Notes: generated by a model not told the origin, from the sequence alone. DNA of 64,000 bases from an uncultured Verrucomicrobiales bacterium (GCA_937928735.1 CALFVF010000001.1:62001-126000), one strand, 5' to 3'; shown: positions 1-8,491, numbered from the stretch's first letter. A program made the numbers and translations.

Positions 1-622
1 ATTGTCTGGTCTGCATGATTCGGAGCTCATCTTCACGGAATTTCTGCCAGCCTTCTTCTGCGTAGAAATCTTTATCGGTTTTACCGAGAGCATTTTCAGG
101 GGTGCCCGCCCCTATCCACTCAGCGAGTTGTTTATTAATGAGCACAAAGCGTGATTCTGTGTCCTTGTAGTAAATATGTAGAGGGACACTATCGAGCACA
201 GTTTTTAGCATCGAGCGCTCTTCATTGAGGGCGATTTCAGCTTCTTTTCTTTGGGAAATATCGATGGCTGATCCAGCTAGGCGGATCGCCTGACCTTGAG
301 AATCTCTCACGACAATGGCGCGGATACGCAGCCAGCAAGTTGTGCGATCGGACTTCAGAAAACGGCAGTCAATGGCAAAGAGTCGCTCCTCGGTGTCCAT
401 GAGCGCGAGTTCGAGCTCTTTGCGAAAGTCACCGACATCCTCTGCGTGGATGAGCCGCTGGGGCTGTGACATGAAGTTAGGAGCTGTTATTTCATCACAT
501 TGAATGAAGCTTAGGAATCGAGGGGAATAATAGATTTCCTCAGAGCCAACTTGCCAGTCCCAAACGCCCTCATTGGAGGCCTTTAAGACGAGTTCTAGAG
601 TTTCCTTCGCAGATTGTTCCAC
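1..622 (-). CDS. PAS-domain signalling protein, N-terminal part (gene runs off the window)
   Basis: An open minus-strand frame continues past the left edge. It encodes one complete PAS/PAC unit (Asn-Glu-Gly-Val-Trp-Asp-Trp near the start, ending in the PAC-like stretch SAIDISQRKEAE) followed by the beginning of a second PAS domain (VPLHIYYKDTESRF). Such tandem PAS modules usually precede a histidine kinase, GGDEF or EAL output domain, which lies outside the window, so the output is unknown. No ATG is in frame; the best start is GTG at 620-622. The same frame stays open upstream to the TAA stop of the symporter gene at 701-703, leaving 26 codons between that stop and the GTG. The PAS assignment is secure; the start and full function are not. 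Confidence 0.7.
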   Translation of the reverse strand, partial: MEQSAKETLELVLKASNEGVWDWQVGSEEIYYSPRFLSFIQCDEITAPNFMSQPQRLIHAEDVGDFRKELELALMDTEERLFAIDCRFLKSDRTTCWLRIRAIVVRDSQGQAIRLAGSAIDISQRKEAEIALNEERSMLKTVLDSVPLHIYYKDTESRFVLINKQLAEWIGAGTPENALGKTDKDFYAEEGWQKFREDELRIMQTRQ

Positions 623-700
623 TGTTGTAGAATGAAAGCTTGTTTTGTCTTTGAGTACAATGTTTTTGTGCTGTTTTTGGAGGAAACAAGGGTAATGCTC

Positions 701-2053
701 TTATGGGGTTTCGGAGCTGGTAGGAGCCGTGGCCTGCAAGATAGTTTCTCCCTCGCTTTTGGCAATCACCACAGCCGCGCAGCTATCACCAAAGACATTG
801 ACTGCGGTGCGGCACATATCCAGTAGGCGATCGACTGCGAATAGAGTGAGAATGGCCGCTTCTGCTCCCGGTATTTCTGTAGTCTTCATGATGATGAGAA
901 TCGCCACGAGACTTGCAGAGGGGATGCCAGCCACGCCGATACTTGTGACGAGTGCAGAGATCACCACGAGAGCTTGGGCTCCTAGACTGAGATCCACACC
1001 CATGACTTGGGCGACAAAAATCACAGCGATACACTCATAGAGAGCGGTGCCATCCATATTGACAGTAGCACCCAGGGGGAGGGTGAAGCTCGCTGTTTTT
1101 TTAGAAACGCCAGCATTGTCCTGGATAGCGCGCATGGTGATCGGAAGTGTGGCTGTCGAACTCGCCGTGGAGAACGCTGTGAGTAGTGCCGTGCGCATGG
1201 CGCGGAAATGGAGCCAAGGATTCACCTTGCCAATGACCTTAAGAAGAAAGGGGAGAATCACAAACATATGGAGTCCTAGAGCGAGTAACACGGTGATGAA
1301 ATAAGTACCGAGATGCTCAAAAATTCCCGCGCCCATCGTGTAGACTGTGTAGAGCATAAGGCCAAAAATACCGATCGGTGCTGTGAGCATGATCCACTGA
1401 GTGATGCGAATCATCACAGCATTAAGCGCCTGAAATGCCGCCTTAAGAGGATCAATCTGCTGGCTGGGTAGCTGTGTCATGGCGATACCAAGCATGATGC
1501 TAAAGACAAGGACGCCGAGGAGCTGGCCATTATCTGTAGAGGCCGAGATGATATTGGTAGGCAGCATGCGCTCCAGTAGAGACTCATTGCTTTGAGCTGT
1601 ATTGACCCTTTCCTCACTAAAGCGCTCTTTGGTGCTTTCTTGGGCTGTTGAGGCATTGGCTGAGAAGAGCTCTTGGAGCTCTGTGTTAGGTTTGCCGTCC
1701 ACCTCACCTGGTGACATAACATTGACCACAGAGAGGCCAAGTATGGTAGCGAGTAGTGTGCTGAGAGCATAAAAGCTAAGAGTCTTGAGTCCTAAGCGGC
1801 GAAATCCATCAAAGCCCGCTAAGCTCGATATACCCGATACAATGGACGACACGATGAGTGGGACAATGATCATCTTGAGCGCTCGAATAAAGAGGTCTCC
1901 CAGTGTCTTTGCCCAGCCGATAGCGGTGGTCGTGGTTTTTGTGAATTCGGAGTCTTCGCCGTGGAGGGTGCTGAAATTTCGCAGAACCAAGCCAAGCAAG
2001 ATAGCGAGTGAGAGCGAAATGAGAATTTGCCAGTGAGCGGCGAGTTTTTTCAT
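701..2053 (-). CDS. Dicarboxylate/amino acid:cation symporter (DAACS/SLC1 family)
   Basis: A 450-residue integral membrane protein of the GltP/DctA family, which moves glutamate, aspartate or C4-dicarboxylates inward with Na+ or H+. The N-terminus has a first membrane helix; the segment [16 protein letters not shown] and the C-terminal substrate site [18 protein letters not shown] (the family NMDGT motif) are intact. A hydrophilic stretch around residues 120-165, rich in Glu and Ser, matches the variable 3-4 loop region. Length is normal for the family. It is divergent from the arsenic operon, with about 100 bp between it and the putative ars operator, and is followed on the same strand by the PAS gene. 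The exact substrate cannot be read from sequence. Confidence 0.92.
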   Translation of the reverse strand: MKKLAAHWQILISLSLAILLGLVLRNFSTLHGEDSEFTKTTTTAIGWAKTLGDLFIRALKMIIVPLIVSSIVSGISSLAGFDGFRRLGLKTLSFYALSTLLATILGLSVVNVMSPGEVDGKPNTELQELFSANASTAQESTKERFSEERVNTAQSNESLLERMLPTNIISASTDNGQLLGVLVFSIMLGIAMTQLPSQQIDPLKAAFQALNAVMIRITQWIMLTAPIGIFGLMLYTVYTMGAGIFEHLGTYFITVLLALGLHMFVILPFLLKVIGKVNPWLHFRAMRTALLTAFSTASSTATLPITMRAIQDNAGVSKKTASFTLPLGATVNMDGTALYECIAVIFVAQVMGVDLSLGAQALVVISALVTSIGVAGIPSASLVAILIIMKTTEIPGAEAAILTLFAVDRLLDMCRTAVNVFGDSCAAVVIAKSEGETILQATAPTSSETP

Positions 2054-2156
2054 AGCACAGTATGCTCTGTCGCTGTGACTGAGGTCAATTCTAGATAGCC
2101 CGAGAAGCCTAATTCGAGTTCCGAAAGACGTGTTTGGTAAAACGAGCTTGATCTTT

Positions 2157-2186
2157 TCGATATTTCAACAACTATAGAAGTATCGA
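2157..2186. promoter_or_regulatory. Candidate ArsR operator/promoter
   Basis: A 10-bp inverted repeat with a 10-bp spacer: arms TCGATATTTC (2157-2166) and GAAGTATCGA (2177-2186), 9 of 10 positions complementary. ArsR/SmtB repressors bind such repeats over their own promoters. A possible -10 box TATAGA lies at 2173-2178 inside it, with a TTGATC -35-like box at 2148-2153 (19-bp spacing, slightly long). If this promoter is right, transcription would start about at the putative start codon of arsR, giving a leaderless mRNA. Confidence 0.5.
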
Positions 2187-2187
2187 C

Positions 2188-2520
2188 ATTGATTCCACAG
2201 TATCTTCTCTCGCGGCCCTAGCGCACCCAGTGCGTATTGGCGTGTTCCGCTATCTTGTGAAAGTCGCTCCTGAGGCAGTGAGTGCTGGCGAGTTAGCGCA
2301 GCACTTATCTGTGGCATCAAATACACTCTCCTTTCATCTCAAAGAGCTCCATCATGCCTCGATTGTGACATCAAGGCGCGAAGGTCGCTCCATTTTCTAC
2401 TCACTCCAGATGCAGCATGTGAATGCCCTCATGCAGTTTCTCTACGAAGACTGCTGCCAAGGTAAGCCTGAGCTCTGCCAGCCCGCGGGGGCACCGGACT
2501 GCTGTCAGAATGAATGCTGA
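2188..2520 (+). CDS. arsR: ArsR-family arsenic-responsive repressor, likely with a non-canonical ATT start
   Basis: A winged-helix repressor of about 110 residues. The core (LAALAHPVRIGVFRYLVKV, AGELAQHLSVASNTLSFHLKEL, GRSIFYSLQM) is classic ArsR. The C-terminus has a vicinal Cys pair and further cysteines (EDCCQG, ELCQ, DCCQNEC), as in C-terminal As(III)-binding ArsR proteins of the Acidithiobacillus ferrooxidans type. The first ATG/GTG/TTG in frame is GTG 2230, which would remove the conserved LAALAHP helix; the frame is open from 2152, and ATT at 2188, preceded by GAAG at 2177-2180, gives a normal N-terminus. It heads an operon with arsC, DUF6428 and an aquaglyceroporin. Family is certain; the start is inferred. 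Confidence 0.85.
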   Translation: MDSTVSSLAALAHPVRIGVFRYLVKVAPEAVSAGELAQHLSVASNTLSFHLKELHHASIVTSRREGRSIFYSLQMQHVNALMQFLYEDCCQGKPELCQPAGAPDCCQNEC

Positions 2521-2556
2521 ACCTGAAGAGAGACCAAATAGGCAAAACACAATTTC

Positions 2557-2982
2557 ATGAAAACAATATTAGTATTATGCACCGGTAATTCCTGTCGCTC
2601 GCACATGGCTGAGGGGATTTTACGCCACCTTGCTGCCGATCTCTTTGAGGTGCACAGCGCGGGCTCACAACCCGCAGGCTACGTGCACCCCATGGCCATA
2701 GCGGCACTGGAGGAGCTCGACATTGATATTTCTCAGCATAGCTCGAAGCACTTAGATGAGTTCCTTACCCAATCTGTCGATACTGTCGTGACCGTGTGTG
2801 GAAATGCCGAACAAGTCTGCCCCACCTTCCCGGGTCAGCATAATCGCTACCACTGGGGCTTTGATGATCCAGCGCATGCAGAGGGTAGTGAAGAAGAAGT
2901 GATGGCAGTCTTTCGCCGTGTGAGAGATGAAATTTATCTCACCCTCCAGGCCTATGTGCAGGGGTACCGTGAATCCAAATAA
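2557..2982 (+). CDS. arsC: Arsenate reductase, low-molecular-weight phosphatase type
   Basis: A 141-residue cytoplasmic enzyme that reduces arsenate to arsenite. The N-terminal P-loop CTGNSCRS (residues 8-15) carries the nucleophilic Cys and the Arg of the LMW-PTP fold, and residues near 87-91 (VCGNAE) hold a further conserved Cys as in thioredoxin-coupled ArsC. The family aspartate is in the DDPA segment near residue 106. It lies 36 bp after arsR and 9 bp before the DUF6428 gene, so it is co-transcribed. The thioredoxin- rather than glutaredoxin-linked mechanism is inferred from family membership. Confidence 0.93.
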   Translation: MKTILVLCTGNSCRSHMAEGILRHLAADLFEVHSAGSQPAGYVHPMAIAALEELDIDISQHSSKHLDEFLTQSVDTVVTVCGNAEQVCPTFPGQHNRYHWGFDDPAHAEGSEEEVMAVFRRVRDEIYLTLQAYVQGYRESK

Positions 2983-2991
2983 ATCAAGAAG

Positions 2992-3444
2992 ATGACATTA
3001 AATGAACTCAAGGCCGCACTCAGTGGTCACGAAGATAAGTCCCTTAGTCTAGAGCTACCCGATGGGCAGAAAGTCCCCGCACACTACCATGTGACAGAAG
3101 TTGGCTATGTGCGAAAGGAATTCATCGACTGTGGCGGAAAGGTGCGCGTAGAGGGGAAGTGCACACTTCAAATCTGGGTGGCAGATGACATAGATCACCG
3201 AGTGAGTGTGGGGAAGTTTCTACAAATCCTCGAACATGGAGCGCCAGTCATACCAACCTGGGAGCTACCTGTTGCCCTCGAATACGAGCACCCCGTGATT
3301 TCACATTTCCCAGTGTTAGAAGTGGTGAATCTAGCAGATAGCGTGACTCTGAAAACAGAGACAATCCACACGGACTGTCTGGCCAAAGACGTCTGTGGAG
3401 TCGACCCTCAGGGTGGGTGTGATCCGAATTCTGGTTGTTGCTAG
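2992..3444 (+). CDS. DUF6428 family protein of arsenic operons
   Basis: A 150-residue soluble protein that I recognise as DUF6428, a family often found between arsR and arsC in Bacteroidota and related bacteria. Visible features are YHVTEVGYVRKEFIDCGG near residues 31-47, a histidine pair in DDIDHR, and a Cys-rich C-terminus (TDCLAKDVCG, GGCDPNSGCC) that could bind a thiophilic metalloid. Its biochemical role is not known to me; an arsenite-binding or chaperone role is only an inference from the cysteines and the operon. Its stop overlaps the start region of the channel gene by one base if GTG 3444 is used there. Confidence 0.8.
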   Translation: MTLNELKAALSGHEDKSLSLELPDGQKVPAHYHVTEVGYVRKEFIDCGGKVRVEGKCTLQIWVADDIDHRVSVGKFLQILEHGAPVIPTWELPVALEYEHPVISHFPVLEVVNLADSVTLKTETIHTDCLAKDVCGVDPQGGCDPNSGCC

Positions 3445-3446
3445 TG

Positions 3447-4256
3447 ATGGTGGGGAAGCGCGAGTTTGTAGCAGAGCTGTTAGGCACGTTCTTGCTGGTG
3501 TTCTTTGGCCTCAGTACTGTCGCTGTGGCTGTGACCTTGAATGTGCACGTGGGGCTCTTCCAAGTAGCACTTCTCTGGGGGCTTGCTCTTATTGTGGCGA
3601 TTTCTGTGGTCTCTGAGGTCTGTGATGCCCACTTTAACCCTGCCATTACATTAGCATTTGCTACGGTTTCAGGCTTTAGCTGGAGAAAGGTTCCTGCCTA
3701 TATCTTCGCGCAGTGTACGGGCTCGCTGCTCGCCGCCCTCGGGGTATACGCCTTATTCTCGGGAACCATTGAGGCCTTTGAGGAGAGCAATCATATTATT
3801 CGAGGAGAATCTGGCAGCGAACTCTCCTCGATGATGTTTGGTGAGTATTTCCCAAATCCTGCGATGGCCAGAGACATGAGTGAGCTCTCTCGCGTGACTC
3901 TGTGGCATGGATTTTTTGCAGAATTGTTAGGAACAGCTCTACTCGCCTTTGTGATCTTTACCCTCGTTGGCCAGAGGCGAGTCACTATGCCATCTTGGCT
4001 CGTTCCTATTCTCATTGGTGTGGCACTGAGTGTGATCATTGCCATTATGGCACCTCTCTCCATGGGTGGGTTTAATCCTGCGCGTGACTTGATGCCTAGA
4101 ATCGTAGCAAGTCTCACTGGTTGGGGGAAGTTACCCTTTGAGCACAATGGCAAGGGCTGGCTGACCGTGTATGTTTTAGCCCCTATTGTGGGTGCTCAGG
4201 TAGGGGCTGTTATGGCTCAGTTGGTGCGGAAGCCTTCAGAAGAAAACGTGGGCTAG
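3447..4256 (+). CDS. Aquaglyceroporin (MIP family), probable arsenite exit channel
   Basis: A six-helix major intrinsic protein of about 269 residues. Both half-helix signatures are present: HFNPAIT in the first half and FNPARDLMPR in the second. The Asp after the second NPA Arg is the mark of glycerol-conducting rather than water-only channels. ATG 3447 directly follows GTG 3444, which overlaps the TAG of the preceding gene, so translation is coupled. No ArsB or Acr3 pump is in the operon. In Sinorhizobium meliloti AqpS plays that role with ArsC; the same use here is inferred from context. Confidence 0.88.
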   Translation: MVGKREFVAELLGTFLLVFFGLSTVAVAVTLNVHVGLFQVALLWGLALIVAISVVSEVCDAHFNPAITLAFATVSGFSWRKVPAYIFAQCTGSLLAALGVYALFSGTIEAFEESNHIIRGESGSELSSMMFGEYFPNPAMARDMSELSRVTLWHGFFAELLGTALLAFVIFTLVGQRRVTMPSWLVPILIGVALSVIIAIMAPLSMGGFNPARDLMPRIVASLTGWGKLPFEHNGKGWLTVYVLAPIVGAQVGAVMAQLVRKPSEENVG

Positions 4257-4316
4257 AGAAAGAGGTTTCAGGAGAATTTAGCTTGCAGTCTCAGTGAGCT
4301 ATTTTAGCTGTAGAGC

Positions 4317-4514
4317 ATGAAGATTGTTGCGGCGATAGCTGCTCTCATTTGGCTTTGTCTGGGGGTCTGGGGTTTAAAGCAAGGTCGGCGTCTATTTGGG
4401 CCTGATGCTGACAATCCCAGCGAGACAGGAGGGGCGAGATCCTTTGGAGTCGCTCATATCATCGCTGTCTGGTTTGGCATTTTTGCCTACTTTGTCTATA
4501 TTGCCGTGAAGTGA
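4317..4514 (+). CDS. Small two-helix membrane protein, unknown function
   Basis: A 65-residue protein with two hydrophobic segments (about residues 3-20 and 45-63) joined by a polar loop holding QGRRLFGPDADNPSETGG. It starts 60 bp after the aquaglyceroporin gene on the same strand and may be the last gene of the arsenic operon or have its own promoter. I do not recognise the family. Its codon use and clear ATG start suggest it is real, but no function can be assigned. Confidence 0.55.
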   Translation: MKIVAAIAALIWLCLGVWGLKQGRRLFGPDADNPSETGGARSFGVAHIIAVWFGIFAYFVYIAVK

Positions 4515-4564
4515 TGAAGCTGTGTATGTGCAGGATGTTGTTAGAATGGTTTCTGCAAATAAAA

Positions 4565-5302
4565 TTACCGCAGGACTCTATGGAAGAGGTCGAGACTGAG
4601 GCGATAGCAGAGACTAGCTAGCTCTGGGTCATAGCGATCACCTTCGTCACGCAGAAAGGCGTGTTGACCATTGAGTTCATGCCAGCTGTATGTGATCTCA
4701 GTCTGGCTGAGAGTGTCGTAGAGATGTTTTCTGCCCTCCAGTGGAACATGGGGGTCTTGGCGTCCCCAGATAAAGAGAATTTCCCCGGAGATTTTACTTA
4801 GTTGTTCAATGGTCTGTGGTGCATTTCCTGAGGGCATGGTGGAAGAATGAATGTCTGTGGCGTAGAGGCAGCTTGTGCCTAGCACACGCGCGTGCAGAGC
4901 AGCACGGCAGGCGAGGTGACCGCCAAGACACACCCCAAAGGCGCCAACTGTGCCGTTACAGAAGCTTTGCTGGTCGATCCAGCGGATCATTGCTTCGGTG
5001 TCTGAGTCGTGATCTGTTAGTGGCTTGGTGAACTTATCCTCATTGCCCTTTTCTTTCCCTTCATCATCATAGGCGAGGACAGTACCGATGGGGTTGAGCT
5101 CATGAAAGACCTCGGGAATGATCACGACATAGCCGTGGCCTGCGAGGTAGGCCGCGGTGCGTGCGATAGGAGAGGTGATTTGAAAAATCTCTGAATAGAG
5201 AAGAATGCTGGGGAAGGCTCCAGTTGCTGTCGGGCGAATGACACTACAGCGCATGGTGCCTGTCGCTGTTTCTAAATCGGTAAAATGTTGTTGAACAGTC
5301 AT
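4565..5302 (-). CDS. Dienelactone hydrolase family protein
   Basis: A 245-residue alpha/beta hydrolase. The nucleophile elbow is GVCLGG with Cys125 in place of Ser, which is typical of dienelactone hydrolases; Asp in WGRQDPHVP and His in LNGQHAFLRDEGDRYDP complete the triad. No signal peptide is seen, so it is cytoplasmic. Enzymes of this family open cyclic dienelactones, but many members act on other esters, and no aromatic-degradation genes are nearby. It is the gene upstream of the peroxiredoxin on the same strand in sequence order, separated by about 50 bp, but each probably has its own promoter. Confidence 0.9.
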   Translation of the reverse strand: MTVQQHFTDLETATGTMRCSVIRPTATGAFPSILLYSEIFQITSPIARTAAYLAGHGYVVIIPEVFHELNPIGTVLAYDDEGKEKGNEDKFTKPLTDHDSDTEAMIRWIDQQSFCNGTVGAFGVCLGGHLACRAALHARVLGTSCLYATDIHSSTMPSGNAPQTIEQLSKISGEILFIWGRQDPHVPLEGRKHLYDTLSQTEITYSWHELNGQHAFLRDEGDRYDPELASLCYRLSLDLFHRVLR

Positions 5303-5349
5303 AGGGTGAGAGAATAGTTGGAAATGTGAGTGATTGTTAGATTGAGGGG

Positions 5350-5874
5350 CTAATCTTGATTTGCTTGTGAAGTCTGTGCTTGATGCAGAGTGTCTTGGGC
5401 TTGGCTCTTTGGTTTTGTTTTATCATCGCGCCAGATAATGTGACCATTCCGAATTAAGAAGCTGTGCCGCGCTGGAAATTTCCCAAGGTGAAGGGGCACT
5501 CCAAAGGCCTTTGCGAGTGCTCCATCTGTATCGGCGATGAGTTTGTAAGGTAGGTTGTGCTTCTGCTGGAAGGCGCGCTGTGTCTCGACATCGTCACAAG
5601 AAACTCCATAGACCTGAAGGCCTACGTTCTGTAGCTGGGCAAACTCATCACGGAGATTGCAGGCTTGCTTGACTCATCCAGGAGTGTCTGCTTTTGGGAA
5701 GAAATAGAGAAGACTCATACCGTGGTGGCAGATCAGACTGATGTCTAAGGAGTTGCCAGTATGGTCAGTGACTGTGACTGGAGGCACAGGATCCCCAGCT
5801 TTGAGTGGCTGCGACTGACTGGAGCGGCAACAAAATAAGGAGGCAAGAGAGGCAAACAGTGAGAGCTTCTTCAT
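5350..5874 (-). CDS. Peroxiredoxin (BCP/PrxQ type) with predicted selenocysteine at the peroxidatic site
   Basis: A 174-residue thiol peroxidase read through an in-frame TGA at 5674-5676. Upstream, residues 1-66 give a signal-like N-terminus, then LKAGDPVPPVTVTDHTGN and FFPKADTPG. Directly after TPG, where BCP peroxiredoxins have the peroxidatic Cys, comes TGA (residue 67), followed by VKQACNLRDEF with the resolving Cys at +5 (Cys72), exactly the BCP spacing. The frame continues with conserved family sequence (YGVSCDDVETQRAF, LIADTDGALAKAFGV, RHSFLIRNGHIIW) to TAG at 5350-5352. Selenocysteine peroxiredoxins are an established bacterial selenoprotein family. The N-terminus suggests export. Conventional callers would report only a 66-residue fragment. 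Confidence 0.88.
5640..5659 (-). other. Candidate bacterial SECIS hairpin of the peroxiredoxin gene
   Basis: Fifteen to 34 nt after the UGA, the mRNA can fold CAAUCUC against GAGUUUG (one U-U mismatch) with apical loop CGUGAU. The loop starts 22 nt after the UGA and contains a G-U step, as in known SelB-binding hairpins such as that of fdhF. Two similar hairpins follow the UGA codons of the HMA-like gene. Confidence 0.6.
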
Positions 5875-5994
5875 ACGTCCGATTAATATACAGCTTGTGC
5901 GCGTGGGGGCAAGTGATGACTGATATGGCTGTGAGATACAGAGGAAGGAAGAGAGGAGCTTGATTGTTGGAAGTTCTCTCTGTAACTAAATGGT

Positions 5995-7722
5995 ATGAAA
6001 CTTCCTGATTGGGCGAGTGAGGTCGTGGCCTCTTATGAAAGTGGGTCAGCTGGCTGCTTTGTACTACATGGTAATGTCAGTGATCGTATGCTGATAGAGG
6101 AGCCAGGTAGAACGCCTGCTCGCGCCAGTGAAGGTGGAGAGAAAGATAGCGCGGAGCCTTCTGCGGGTGATGTGCGTGCGAGTCTTGGTTCTTTGCATGA
6201 TTTCATTGAGCAGGTGATGGTCGCACGCTTTGATGTGGTACTCAGCTATGATCTGGGATTTGGCCTGAAGGTAGAGCGAGGCGGGGAAGAATTCTCTAAA
6301 TGGCCAAGTCTGAAGGAAACACCCGATCTGCCCCAGGAGCCATTGCCGGCAGTGCGCGTGATGACCCATTACCTGCAATATTGTCGTAACTTACAGGCCA
6401 TGGGCTTTGCGGCACCGAAGGTGGCGATACTAATTAAACAAGCTCATTTGGTGTGTCCGTCTATTCCGAATTTACTCAACTACGAGCTCAATGCATTGGC
6501 GGCATTGATCCGCACTTGGGCAGAAGATGATCGCCTGCAGTCCTCTGGTCAGGCGGCTTTCTTGATTTCTGAGAATTTACATGGACTCCACCCATTGATC
6601 GCGGAGTGCGCGCGCGTGTCACTTGTGGAAGTACCTCTGCCCTCACCAGAGATTCTGGAGAAAACCCTAAGACTGATGCAAGCAGGTTGTGCTACAGCGC
6701 TCTCTGAGTACACCGATAAGTTAGAGGAAGTCGCACAGCGCTTATCGGGAGCGAGCTTGAGCTCTCTGGAGTCTCTATTGCTGCGGCGTGAATATGATAA
6801 GACACCTCTGAGGGCGGCGAATCTGGTGGAGATGAAACAAGCACTAGTGGAGCGAGACTGTGAGGGGCTTATTGAATTTGTGCAATCAGATAGGACACTG
6901 GATAATGTGATTGGCCTTAGTGGGGTGAAGGCATGGCTCAGACAAGATATCGCACTCTGGCAAAAAGGCCAGTTAGATGCTCTCCCTATGGGCTATCTAT
7001 TCTGTGGACCAGTGGGCACTGGGAAGACCTATCTTGCAGAATGTCTCGCAGGAGAAGCAGCCGTGCCCGTAGTGACTCTACAGAATTTTAGAGATAAGTG
7101 GGTGGGGAGTACTGAGGCGAACTTAGAGAAAATCTTTGCACTCATCAAGGCACTGGGTCGCTGTATTGTCTTTATCGATGAAGCAGATCAGACTCTAGGA
7201 CAGCGCGAAGCCGCCAGTGGTGACTCTGGAGTCTCTAGCCGCGTGTACTCGATGATGGCTCAGGAAATGTCAGACACGCGCAATCGCGGTAAAGTCATCT
7301 GGGTGTTAGCCTCTAGCCGACCGGATCTTATCGAAGTGGATCTGAAGCGGCCGGGGAGAATTGACGTGAAGATTCCGCTTTTCCCAACACTAGATGCCCA
7401 AGAAGGCTTTGATCTCATCCGCGCTCTTCTCAAGCGCATGAAATTGGATTTAGGAAAAGAAAGCTATGCGGTGCTCAAAGGCGATATTCCAGAGCTGCTC
7501 ACCCCGGGAGCTGCGGAAGCACTCGCTGTGAAGGTGAATCGAATCCAGCGCACTTCGGAGTTAAACGTGTTAGAATCACTACAGCAGTGTCTAGAGAACT
7601 ATCGTGCTCCTGTGGCCGGGCATATCCTCAGAGAACAAATGCAAATAGCCGCCGATGAGGCGACAGATAGAACTCTCGTGCCTGATCAGGTGAGAGATAT
7701 TCTTGGTCTTGCCGAATCTTAA
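5995..7722 (+). CDS. Ycf46-like AAA+ ATPase
   Basis: A 575-residue cytoplasmic protein. The C-terminal half is an intact AAA+ module: Walker A GPVGTGKT (about residue 338), Walker B IVFIDEAD (about 395), and sensor/Arg-finger region SSRPDLIEVDLKRPGRID. The N-terminal half has a related layout without Walker motifs (LHGNVSDRM, AILIKQAHLV, VEVPLPSPEI), as in Ycf46-type proteins with a degenerate first AAA domain. The substrate is unknown; this group is not FtsH since no protease domain or membrane helix is present. It stands alone between the peroxiredoxin and tlyA genes. Confidence 0.8.
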   Translation: MKLPDWASEVVASYESGSAGCFVLHGNVSDRMLIEEPGRTPARASEGGEKDSAEPSAGDVRASLGSLHDFIEQVMVARFDVVLSYDLGFGLKVERGGEEFSKWPSLKETPDLPQEPLPAVRVMTHYLQYCRNLQAMGFAAPKVAILIKQAHLVCPSIPNLLNYELNALAALIRTWAEDDRLQSSGQAAFLISENLHGLHPLIAECARVSLVEVPLPSPEILEKTLRLMQAGCATALSEYTDKLEEVAQRLSGASLSSLESLLLRREYDKTPLRAANLVEMKQALVERDCEGLIEFVQSDRTLDNVIGLSGVKAWLRQDIALWQKGQLDALPMGYLFCGPVGTGKTYLAECLAGEAAVPVVTLQNFRDKWVGSTEANLEKIFALIKALGRCIVFIDEADQTLGQREAASGDSGVSSRVYSMMAQEMSDTRNRGKVIWVLASSRPDLIEVDLKRPGRIDVKIPLFPTLDAQEGFDLIRALLKRMKLDLGKESYAVLKGDIPELLTPGAAEALAVKVNRIQRTSELNVLESLQQCLENYRAPVAGHILREQMQIAADEATDRTLVPDQVRDILGLAES

Positions 7723-7746
7723 TAAGCCTAGTTTAGAAATACAGAA

Positions 7747-8484
7747 CTAGGAAGATTTTACTAACAGAGCGAGGAATTCTTTATTGCCATCTGTTCCTTT
7801 GATGGGGGAGTCGATGCATTCTAGCCAAGTTTGGTCGAGTTGCTCAGTGACAAAGGAGTGGATCTTGTCGACAGCTTTCTGGTGAAGCTCTGGGTCTCTC
7901 ACAATGCCGCCTTTACTAATCTCGTCACGAGCGAGCTCGAACTGAGGCTTGATGAGGCAAATAATTCGGCCTTGGTCTTTGAGAACAGAAAATAGAGGAG
8001 GGAGTATTTTTGTGAGAGAAATAAAGGAAACATCTGTGACACAGAGATCAATGGCTTCACCAATATCCTCTGGCACCATGTGGCGAGCATTGAACTTTTC
8101 TTTCACGATGACTCTGGGATCACTGCGCAGTTTCCACACAAGCTGATTGGTGCCGACATCAATCGCGTGTACCTTTGTGGCACCGCGCTGCAGCAGACAG
8201 TCTGTGAAGCCACCTGTAGAAGCTCCGCAGTCCAGGCAAGTCAGTTCAGCGGGATCGAGCTGGAAGGTGTCGAGAGCACCTTCTAGCTTAAAGCCACCGC
8301 GGCCGACATACTTCGGCTTTGTCTTCACCTTAAGCTCTGCCTCGGTGTCGACTTTCTGGCTCGGCTTGGCGACAATGTGGGTGCCTAGCAGAACTTCTCC
8401 TGCTAGAATAAGTCGCTTCGCTTGTTCTCTCGAGTCACAGAGTCCTCGAGAGACAAGTAGTGCGTCTGCGCGTTCTTTAGCCAT
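7747..8484 (-). CDS. tlyA: TlyA family rRNA (cytidine-2'-O)-methyltransferase
   Basis: A 245-residue protein with an N-terminal S4 RNA-binding domain (RADALLVSRGLCDSREQAKR) and a FtsJ-like methyltransferase domain with the SAM site CLDCGASTGGFTDCLL and catalytic-region motifs DVGTNQLVWKL and CLIKPQFE. TlyA methylates 2'-O of a cytidine in 16S (and in some species 23S) rRNA. Length is slightly short of the usual 260-270 residues but the domains look complete. It overlaps no neighbour; fabV begins 8 bp upstream on the same strand, so they probably form one transcript. Confidence 0.93.
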   Translation of the reverse strand: MAKERADALLVSRGLCDSREQAKRLILAGEVLLGTHIVAKPSQKVDTEAELKVKTKPKYVGRGGFKLEGALDTFQLDPAELTCLDCGASTGGFTDCLLQRGATKVHAIDVGTNQLVWKLRSDPRVIVKEKFNARHMVPEDIGEAIDLCVTDVSFISLTKILPPLFSVLKDQGRIICLIKPQFELARDEISKGGIVRDPELHQKAVDKIHSFVTEQLDQTWLECIDSPIKGTDGNKEFLALLVKSS

Positions 8485-8491
8485 GCGTGTG

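Noticed and set aside
3435-3446. Earlier TTG start for the aquaglyceroporin
   Set aside because: It would overlap the DUF6428 stop by about 10 bp and adds four residues not found in MIP proteins; ATG 3447 gives the usual short N-terminus.
5674-5874. A 66-residue truncated peroxiredoxin, i.e. a pseudogene
   Set aside because: The frame continues beyond the UGA with well-conserved peroxiredoxin sequence and a normal stop at 5350, and the UGA falls on the peroxidatic Cys, so selenocysteine is the better reading.
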